Below, in pieces: positions 1-5,323 of a DNA stretch of 9,267 nt. A model generated the notes under the pieces. The model was not told the DNA's origin. It made no database searches and saw only the letters and a list, made by a program, of their open reading frames with translations. This stretch comes from Lentisphaeria bacterium (GTDB taxonomy: Bacteria > Verrucomicrobiota > Lentisphaeria > Oligosphaerales > Oligosphaeraceae), in assembly GCA_024405235.1 (NCBI GenBank), contig JAKSPA010000051.1, forward strand, positions 1-9,267, in the 5' to 3' direction. Position numbers and translations under genes: made by a program. The first letter of the stretch is position 1. Every line of letters begins with the position of its first letter.

Positions 1-108
1 GGGCGTTCACGCCGCCCTCTTAGCGCCGTCAGGCGCAGTACGCGCCGCAGGCAGGACGGGCGTGCACGCCGCCCTCTTAGCGCCGTCAGACGCAGTTCGC
101 GCCGCAGG
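1..108. repeat. GC-rich tandem repeat, two 51-bp copies at 57-bp period
   Basis: Positions 1-51 and 58-108 are the same 51-bp unit with three differences (offsets 6, 33 and 40), separated by 6 bp. The unit is very GC-rich, unlike the AT-rich DNA at 121-226. Each copy can form two small hairpins on the minus-strand RNA. One has a 5-bp stem around loop TGAC (GCGCC/GGCGC in copy 1); copy 2 replaces one C-G pair with a U-G wobble, so the stem survives. The other is GGCGTGCACGCC, a perfect palindrome in copy 2 with one mismatch in copy 1. The repeat lies downstream of the glycosidase gene. One plus-strand frame is open from position 1 to 141, but its Arg-rich translation follows from base composition, so it is called a repeat and not a gene. 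More copies may lie left of the window. Confidence 0.85.
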
Positions 109-155
109 TTAACCTACCTTTCCAGAGGGACCTTGCGTTAATATAAAAGCAGAAA

Positions 156-224
156 CAATGCTCAATTCTCTGTTAATGCATAATTATAGAATTATGAATT
201 GAGAATTGAGCATTGAGAATTGAA
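156..224. repeat. Small heptamer-repeat hairpin element at the 3' end of the glycosidase gene
   Basis: Positions 156-170 and 201-215 are a 15-bp perfect inverted repeat. A nested 7-bp inverted repeat lies inside it (CATAATT at 179-185, AATTATG at 190-196, loop ATAG). The right side is four heptamers: AATTGAG (197-203), AATTGAG (204-210), CATTGAG (211-217) and AATTGAA (218-224). The element ends 2 bp from the TAG stop of the minus-strand glycosidase gene. It shares the heptamer and the inner TTAATGCA with the larger element at 5154-5311, so the two look like one family. There is no T-run next to the stem as in a classic intrinsic terminator, but position and folding would suit a 3'-end RNA hairpin. 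Confidence 0.8.
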
Positions 225-226
225 CT

Positions 227-3016
227 CTAGGGTTCAATCATGAAGATATAGGTGCTAGGCTTTGAAGCAGTGAAGGTGACTTCAGACTGTGCGCCCTCGT
301 AGCTGCGCTGTTCAGGGAAGACCATGGTCCACTTCACTGGAGTTTTCGCACGCAGCGTGTACTCGCCAGGCGTTCCTGTATGGAAGGAAATCATGGAATT
401 GTTGGCGAAGACTGTGCCATTGCTGCTGTCGCAATAGACGTGCACACCAACCTCTTTGGCAATCCTGCGAAGTTCCTCCGCTGACATGACAGGCGCGCCA
501 TTTATGTATGTGATGGTGCCGTCGGCATTTTCCTTCTTTGCGTAGGAGAACACGTCCGTGCCGTCTTCCACTTTGACGGTGCCAAGCAGAGTCGCCTTTG
601 GATCCGTGATCTTCAGCACTGGAGAATGCTTCCAGCCGATTTCAGCTGGAATCTGGAAGTAATCCATGACGGAGCCATCAATGAGCGTAGTAGTGACCGA
701 AGACTTCTTATGAATGACCTCCGCACGAATTCCCGTGGTCTTGAAGATGGATTCAAGATCCTGTCCGTTCGGCGTAAGCCAGCCAGCCGCGCCAATGAAG
801 AGGAAGCTCTTGCCTGCCTTCTTGAGAGCGTTCAACTTGGCGAGTTTCTCAGGAGTCACATAGAAGAGCTGCGGGAAGATGTAGAGTTTGTAGTCCTGCA
901 GGACAGGATTGTCCAGATCTGCGAAGGAGTATGAATCGAACTGGAGTCCAGCACGCTTCAGTTCATTCGCCACGTAGTTGATTCCCATGTAGGAACCTGG
1001 ACCGCCGTAGGCTGCCTGAACTCCATGGTAGTATACGCTCTCCCAGTCGGCGATGTAAGCGACATCCGCGCTGGAGCTGAAATCCTTGACGGCGTCGATC
1101 ACAGGCGCGACATGATGGTAGAACTCGAAGATTTCAGGGCAATTGTACCAATCGCGTCCGAAATCGTAGTTCCAGTAGGCGCAACCATTGCTGATGGCCT
1201 GAACCAGATCGCGGGAAAGCATTGCGATGCTGTCATCGACCGTCTCGCAGTGCGTGTTGGCGTCCTTTGCAGTGAGATGCGTGCGTCCATCCGCCTCGAT
1301 GATGCAGAACTTGTTGTGAAGACGATAGGAGGCGTTCAGGCTGCGTGCGAGCATGGAGTTTCCGATGTTGCGGAAGAGCTTGGAGTAGCAGCAGGGCGCC
1401 ACTTGGAAATCAACGTATGGCGAACTGACGAAATCGTCGTTCACGATATGCCAGCCTTCGGCGGTGTATCCCATGCCGAAGAAGTATCCGCAGTAGTTTC
1501 CGATAAGCGCGCGGCCCTTGCAGGCCTCCTTTGCGGCCTTGTTCATGGTCAGCAGCGCATTCTTGAGCGAGAGCTGAACGGTATGGATGAAGTCGATGGT
1601 CCATGCATGTTCGACAGGATCGCGCAGTGTGCCGTCAAGGAACTTCATGCGCTCTGCCTCCGGCGGCGGAACGGCGTTCTCGAAGGTGACTTCAGGCTGT
1701 CTCCACGCCTTGCGGAGCGCTTCCACATCGCCGTTGTACTTTTCGCGGAGGTAGGTGCGCAGAAGACGCGTCATGGGTTCGCTGATGTCGGGCATGGATT
1801 CCGCCATGCCGAAATAGTGCCATTCGGCATAGACGCCCGCGTCGATTCTATATGCGAAGACGTGCTTTCCGTAGGGGCTGGCCTCGATGTGTTCAATGAG
1901 CTTCCGGACGGCCTCGGAGCCTTCCTTCAGCCATAGTTCAGAAGCGTAGGAGGGGCCAGGGAAGGGGCCGATGCAGTCGCGCTCGGAATAGGTGTCGTCC
2001 TTGCGGCCATACTTGATGGTTTCTTCAGGATGCAGTTTGTTCCACCATTGCGGTCCATGCGCGAAGCCGAGACCGATCATGAAACGCCCATTGGGTACGA
2101 TGGCCATGGCGCTTTCGAGCATTCTGTCCACGCCATTGAAATCAAATTGACCAGGGCCTTTCCAGAAGGAATCGCCGACGCCTACGGCATAGAGATTGAT
2201 GTCCGAATCCGCGAAATTCTGAATTTTCGCCATGCTGTTCGGCGTATCTCTGACACCGCCATTATAGAGCACTGGACGGTAGAGTTTTCCGCCGATGTCG
2301 AAGAACGGTCCGTTGTTCTTGTAGGTGATCTTGACCTCTTCGAGCGACTCGCTGTCCAATTGTTCGTGAATCTTCTTGAGACGCAGTTCGCGCTGACGTC
2401 TGCGCTCTGGCTCCTTCGCCGCCTCTTCCGCTCTGCGTGCGAGTTCTGCCGCCGCATCGTCGTTGGCGTAGATGGCAACCATGTCCATTCTGTCCGCCCA
2501 TGGATGAACAGTGCGGTCGCCATGAGTATTCGGCGTAATCCAATCAGCCGTTTCGGCAAAACCGACCTTATCCCAGCCTTCGGCCTTCACTTTGGAACTC
2601 TTCCAGGTAGCGACATCGCTGAAGAACTCTTGTTCGCTGCCGTCCTGGAAGGTAACGGAAAAATGCATGATGAAACCGCCCTTGCTGGCTTCGTTGATGT
2701 ACGTGACGGCGAGAACATTGCGACCGCCTGCAACAAAATCCGTGACGTCATACAGCTTGACGCTCGGCACTGCGTTGGAACGGACGCCTTCCTTGGCCAC
2801 ATCATGGCCATTCAGAATCACATTGCCTCCATCATCGACGATGAAACCGATCGACGCCTTCTTGATTTCCTTTTCAGACAAATCGAACTCTGTGCGCAAG
2901 TAGCGCTCCTGATGAAGACTGTCCTGGTCTCTTTCAGGAAAGGCTAGCCAGAACGACTTTGGACCTGCCAAGAGGCTCAACGTAAGGCAAAACAAAAGCA
3001 ACAAGAATTTGCGCAT
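227..3016 (-). CDS. Exported GH42-like (clan GH-A) glycoside hydrolase, beta-galactosidase-like
   Basis: A 929-residue protein. Residues 1-18 form a signal peptide (MRKF, then a Leu-rich stretch to LLAG), so it should act outside the cytoplasm. Residues about 30-180 look like a beta-sandwich of the kind found at the N-terminus of exo-glycosidases. Residues 186-228 are a highly charged, probably helical or coiled-coil linker. Residues about 240-640 resemble a TIM barrel; Glu398 (YAEWHYFG) is the candidate acid/base and Glu574 (CIIEADG) the candidate nucleophile, 176 residues apart, close to the GH42 spacing. Residues about 650-765 resemble the Rossmann-like trimerisation domain of GH42 and the rest a C-terminal beta-sandwich. 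The residue before Glu398 is Ala, where most clan GH-A enzymes have Asn, so family and substrate are uncertain. The start has a good Shine-Dalgarno. The SDR lies upstream on the same strand, 194 bp away. The stop is TAG at 227-229. Confidence 0.82.
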   Translation of the reverse strand: MRKFLLLLFCLTLSLLAGPKSFWLAFPERDQDSLHQERYLRTEFDLSEKEIKKASIGFIVDDGGNVILNGHDVAKEGVRSNAVPSVKLYDVTDFVAGGRNVLAVTYINEASKGGFIMHFSVTFQDGSEQEFFSDVATWKSSKVKAEGWDKVGFAETADWITPNTHGDRTVHPWADRMDMVAIYANDDAAAELARRAEEAAKEPERRRQRELRLKKIHEQLDSESLEEVKITYKNNGPFFDIGGKLYRPVLYNGGVRDTPNSMAKIQNFADSDINLYAVGVGDSFWKGPGQFDFNGVDRMLESAMAIVPNGRFMIGLGFAHGPQWWNKLHPEETIKYGRKDDTYSERDCIGPFPGPSYASELWLKEGSEAVRKLIEHIEASPYGKHVFAYRIDAGVYAEWHYFGMAESMPDISEPMTRLLRTYLREKYNGDVEALRKAWRQPEVTFENAVPPPEAERMKFLDGTLRDPVEHAWTIDFIHTVQLSLKNALLTMNKAAKEACKGRALIGNYCGYFFGMGYTAEGWHIVNDDFVSSPYVDFQVAPCCYSKLFRNIGNSMLARSLNASYRLHNKFCIIEADGRTHLTAKDANTHCETVDDSIAMLSRDLVQAISNGCAYWNYDFGRDWYNCPEIFEFYHHVAPVIDAVKDFSSSADVAYIADWESVYYHGVQAAYGGPGSYMGINYVANELKRAGLQFDSYSFADLDNPVLQDYKLYIFPQLFYVTPEKLAKLNALKKAGKSFLFIGAAGWLTPNGQDLESIFKTTGIRAEVIHKKSSVTTTLIDGSVMDYFQIPAEIGWKHSPVLKITDPKATLLGTVKVEDGTDVFSYAKKENADGTITYINGAPVMSAEELRRIAKEVGVHVYCDSSNGTVFANNSMISFHTGTPGEYTLRAKTPVKWTMVFPEQRSYEGAQSEVTFTASKPSTYIFMIEP

Positions 3017-3210
3017 GCATTTCTCCTATGATTTATAGTTGGGGAAAAAATGGAATTTGTGCCGAGCGTATTTTTAGTTATCAAATTCAATGTAATTTTA
3101 TTAATATCGTCTTCTTTTGAAAAAACTCTATTATTAAAATGTGTCATTTATATTGATTATGCATCTTTCGGAGGTCATTTTAGGCGATATTGCGAAATTA
3201 AACGCGTTTT
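3017..3210 (-). promoter_or_regulatory. AT-rich leader region before the glycosidase gene
   Basis: These 194 bp between the SDR stop and the glycosidase start are much richer in A and T than the flanking genes. They probably hold a promoter for the glycosidase, but I cannot pick out a convincing -35/-10 pair. A 10-bp perfect palindrome, AAACGCGTTT, lies at 3200-3209 just after the SDR stop. Its CG centre recalls LacI-family operators, but it is short and could be chance. No heptamer element or intrinsic terminator is seen, so read-through from the SDR gene remains possible. Confidence 0.4.
3023..3027 (-). promoter_or_regulatory. Ribosome binding site AGGAG of the glycosidase gene
   Basis: On the minus strand AGGAG lies 6 nt before the ATG at 3016-3014. 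It supports this start, which also leaves an intact signal peptide. It is one of only two clear Shine-Dalgarno sequences in the window. Confidence 0.85.
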
Positions 3211-3978
3211 CTACAATCTGGAGATTGTCATTCCGCCGTCGATTCCGATGACCTGTCCCGTGGAATAAGCGAAAGCGCCGTCCACCAGCGCGCAGACCGC
3301 GCGGCCCATGTCCGCTGGTTCGCCCCAGCGCGGCTGAAGCGTGAGGCCGTTTGCGATCAGCCGATCGTATTTTTCCTGCACGCACTGCGTCATGTCGCTG
3401 TGAATTACGCCAGGCCGCAGTTCATAGACGCAAATGCCTGCCTTCGCCAAACGCACCGTCCAGAGTTTCGTCGCCATCGAGACGCCTGCCTTCGAAATGC
3501 AATATTCTCCACGGCTGATGCTTGCGGTTTCGGCGGAAACGGAACCCGTGTTGATGATGCAGTGGAATTTGCCATTTTTGTTAGCGAGCATACGCTTCGC
3601 CGCAGCCTGCGTCAGAAAGAATGGTCCCTTGAGATTGATCGTCATCACACGGTCATAACTCTCTTCCGTCATATCCAGAACATCGTTGCGCACTTCAGGC
3701 GCGACGCCGGCGTTGTTGCAAAGACAGTCCAATTCGCCGAAATCCGCGGCGAAGCCATCCAAAAGAGCCGCATGCGCAGTGGTATTGGATACATCGCACG
3801 AATAGTATCGCGCACTTCCTCTCCCCAACGCGTTCAGTTCTTCCAGAAACGCAAGATTCTTTTCAAGCGGCGCACGTCCGCAGAAACCGACGTTGTGTCC
3901 TGCCGAAACAAGTGCACGCACGATTCCCGCGCCGATTCCGCGACCGCCGCCAGTGACAAGGATATTCTTTGATTCCAT
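3211..3978 (-). CDS. SDR-family NAD(P)-dependent oxidoreductase (3-ketoacyl-ACP-reductase-like)
   Basis: A 255-residue classical short-chain dehydrogenase/reductase of normal length. Visible motifs are the cofactor-binding TGGGRGIG (9-16), Asp62 (CDVS), NNAG (88-91), and a catalytic set of Asn115 (TINLKG), Ser146, Tyr159 and Lys163 (YCISK). PG (189-190) and a C-terminal IDGG (246-249) are also present. The overall sequence, including RGEYCISKAG, YELRPG and YSTGQ, resembles the group annotated as 3-ketoacyl-ACP reductase in polysaccharide-utilising bacteria. Beside a glycosidase and a Gfo/Idh/MocA enzyme, a sugar or sugar-acid substrate seems likelier than fatty acid synthesis; that is inference. 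The ATG at 3978-3976 places the Rossmann motif at the usual distance from the N-terminus, but no Shine-Dalgarno precedes it. The gene diverges from the oxidoreductase at 4173. Confidence 0.9.
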   Translation of the reverse strand: MESKNILVTGGGRGIGAGIVRALVSAGHNVGFCGRAPLEKNLAFLEELNALGRGSARYYSCDVSNTTAHAALLDGFAADFGELDCLCNNAGVAPEVRNDVLDMTEESYDRVMTINLKGPFFLTQAAAKRMLANKNGKFHCIINTGSVSAETASISRGEYCISKAGVSMATKLWTVRLAKAGICVYELRPGVIHSDMTQCVQEKYDRLIANGLTLQPRWGEPADMGRAVCALVDGAFAYSTGQVIGIDGGMTISRL

Positions 3979-4027
3979 AATGATGCAATTTGAAAAAATT
4001 CGCGCAGAAAAACAGAACGCGCTGTGA

Positions 4028-4039
4028 AAAAACGTTTTT
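4028..4039. promoter_or_regulatory. 12-bp palindrome AAAAACGTTTTT, possible operator
   Basis: A perfect palindrome with a central CG, 49 bp upstream of the SDR start and within the divergent intergenic region. Central-CG symmetry is typical of LacI-family operators. No regulator is encoded in the window, and AT-rich palindromes arise easily by chance, so the role is inferred from position only. Confidence 0.35.
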
Positions 4040-4061
4040 CGACAATGAGCCTTTAATGTAA

Positions 4062-4074
4062 TTCAGATTCTGAA
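4062..4074. promoter_or_regulatory. 13-bp palindrome TTCAGA-N-TCTGAA, possible operator
   Basis: Two perfect 6-bp arms flank a single base, roughly midway between the divergent SDR and Gfo/Idh/MocA starts. It could bind a dimeric regulator serving both genes. Support is symmetry and location alone. Confidence 0.35.
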
Positions 4075-4105
4075 ATCAGTGGGGGGATGGAGCATGTGAA
4101 AGGGA

Positions 4106-4135
4106 TGGCACTGCATGCAGTTTCTGCGTTATATT
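4106..4135 (+). promoter_or_regulatory. Candidate sigma70-type promoter of the Gfo/Idh/MocA gene
   Basis: TATATT at 4130-4135 is a good -10 candidate. It is preceded after 18 bp by TGGCAC at 4106-4111, a weak -35 with three matches to TTGACA. Transcription would start near 4142 and give a leader of about 30 nt. The palindrome at 4110-4121 lies across the -35/spacer. Confidence 0.35.
4110..4121. promoter_or_regulatory. 12-bp palindrome ACTGCATGCAGT, possible operator
   Basis: A perfect 12-bp palindrome between the candidate -35 and -10 of the plus-strand oxidoreductase gene. Binding there would block RNA polymerase. It is the third perfect palindrome in this 194-bp region, and the three differ in sequence. 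Confidence 0.35.
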
Positions 4136-4172
4136 AGCGGGAAACAAGCAAATTTCACGTTTTCTTACCACA

Positions 4173-5267
4173 ATGAAACTCTGTCTCATAGGAAGTCGCG
4201 GACATGTATCTTACGTGTTCGAAAGCCTTTCCAAAGTGCCGCAAGTCAATCTGGCCGCCATGTCCACCGGCCGTGAAGGCGATTCGCGCGACGACTTGAA
4301 TGCACTTGCCGCGCGCGCAGGCCTTTCGCCGCGCTGGTATGACGATTGGCGGGAAATGCTCGATGCGGAAACACCAGATGTCATTTCGATCGACGGGCCA
4401 TTCGAAGACCATGCGAAGATGTGCATAGACGCGCTGGAGCGGAACATCAACGTCTTTTGCGAGAAACCGATTGCATTGACGCTTGAGGAACTGGATGCAG
4501 TAGAGAACGCGTGGAGAAAAAGCCGTGCGAGAATCATTTCCATGGTCGGGTTAAGATACGACGACGCATTCTACCACGCATGGACGCTCGTCAAATCAGG
4601 CATCGTTGGCAACATCAGACTCATCACCACCCGAAAATCCTACAAACTCGGCACACGGCCCGCTTTCTTCAGCGACCGCAAGACCTACGGCGGCACCATT
4701 CCATGGGTGGGAAGCCACGCATTCGACTGGATTCTCTGGTTCTCCGGCGCATCCATCACATCGCTATCAGCCATGCATTCCTCCGCGGACAACGGCAATA
4801 ACGGCGACATGGAAATCGCAGCACTCTGCCAGATGACACTGAGCAACGGCGCATTCGCACAGGCATCCATCGATTTGCTGCGGCCAGATGCGGCGCCAAC
4901 TCACGGCGACGACAGAATACGCATCGCTGGAAACAACGGCGTCGTCGAAGTGGCAGACGGAATCATAAAAATCATCGACGGAACAGGAGAGCGTTCCATA
5001 ACGCCGCCGCCCTGCCCCAGAAGCATCTTCAGCGATTTCGTGAACGCACTGGAAGGCAAGTCTCAATGCCTTGTAAACGAAAAGGAAACGTTCGATTTGA
5101 CGCGCGCCGTCCTTCTGGCCCGCGAAGCCGCCGACACAGGCCAGACATTATATCTCAATTCTCAATTCTCAATTCTCAATTCTCAATTCTCAATTAATGC
5201 AGAATGCAGAATGCAGAATGCAGAATTAATTCAATTCTCAATTCACAATTCGTATTTCTCAATTTAA
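4173..5267 (+). CDS. Gfo/Idh/MocA-family oxidoreductase with a repeat-encoded C-terminal tail
   Basis: A 364-residue NAD(P)-dependent dehydrogenase-type protein, cytoplasmic because it has no signal peptide. The N-terminal Rossmann fold starts MKLCLIGSRGH with the nucleotide-binding GSRGH at 7-11. The family motif CEKP (96-99) carries Lys98. The second domain has GGTIPWVGSHAFDW (173-186), in which His182 and Asp185 fit the usual active-site positions. Family members oxidise or reduce sugars, inositols or sugar acids; the substrate is unknown here. The normal protein appears to end near residue 327 (TGQTLY). Codons 328-364 are the heptamer repeat element, read as two LNSQFSI units and then low-complexity sequence to TAA at 5265-5267. 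The ATG is supported by the Rossmann motif; no Shine-Dalgarno is visible upstream. The gene diverges from the SDR and converges on the heparinase-like gene. Confidence 0.9.
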   Translation: MKLCLIGSRGHVSYVFESLSKVPQVNLAAMSTGREGDSRDDLNALAARAGLSPRWYDDWREMLDAETPDVISIDGPFEDHAKMCIDALERNINVFCEKPIALTLEELDAVENAWRKSRARIISMVGLRYDDAFYHAWTLVKSGIVGNIRLITTRKSYKLGTRPAFFSDRKTYGGTIPWVGSHAFDWILWFSGASITSLSAMHSSADNGNNGDMEIAALCQMTLSNGAFAQASIDLLRPDAAPTHGDDRIRIAGNNGVVEVADGIIKIIDGTGERSITPPPCPRSIFSDFVNALEGKSQCLVNEKETFDLTRAVLLAREAADTGQTLYLNSQFSILNSQFSINAECRMQNAELIQFSIHNSYFSI

Positions 5268-5311
5268 AATTCATCATTAATTGAGAATTGAGAATTGAGA
5301 ATTGAGAATTG
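5154..5311. repeat. Heptanucleotide repeat element with 37-bp perfect inverted repeat
   Basis: In order: six copies of CTCAATT (5154-5195), four copies of AATGCAG (5196-5223), a less regular AT-rich stretch with scattered CAATT units (5224-5278), then four copies of AATTGAG plus AATTG (5279-5311). The last block is the reverse complement of the first. Positions 5163-5199 and 5275-5311 pair perfectly over 37 bp, with a 75-nt loop. The element covers the last 37 codons plus stop of the plus-strand oxidoreductase and ends 12 bp from the stop of the convergent heparinase-like gene. RNA from either strand would fold into a long AU-rich hairpin, so a bidirectional 3'-end or termination role is possible. 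It resembles in style the heptameric short tandem repeats known from cyanobacterial genomes, but the sequence differs. Confidence 0.9.
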
Positions 5312-5323
5312 CACAGTGTGTCA

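Noticed and set aside
1..108. CRISPR array
   Set aside because: Only two 51-bp copies with a 6-bp separation; no spacer-sized unique sequence and no cas gene.
1..141. An Arg-rich open frame through the 57-bp repeats, open at the left edge
   Set aside because: The period is a multiple of three, so openness follows from the repeat. Two of three substitutions change amino acids and there is no start or recognisable domain.
1025..1936. A 303-codon plus-strand open frame antisense to the glycosidase gene (and a similar 305-codon one at 2030-2947)
   Set aside because: The minus-strand gene has a signal peptide, recognisable domains and a Shine-Dalgarno. The antisense frames show no recognisable motif and arise from codon bias in the real gene.
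3213..3228. Intrinsic terminator at the SDR 3' end (ACAATCT/AGATTGT inverted repeat)
   Set aside because: It lies inside the last codons, has only two bases between arms and is not followed by a T-run on the minus strand.
3050..3268. A 72-codon plus-strand open frame in the AT-rich region
   Set aside because: It overlaps the SDR 3' end in antisense, has no Shine-Dalgarno and shows no recognisable features.
4106..4120. Sigma54 promoter suggested by TGGCAC followed by GC
   Set aside because: The GG and GC are two bases too close together compared with the strict sigma54 spacing.
5154..5311. Insertion sequence or transposon end
   Set aside because: No transposase is present and no flanking target duplication is clear, so it is kept as a repeat element, with mobility only a possibility.
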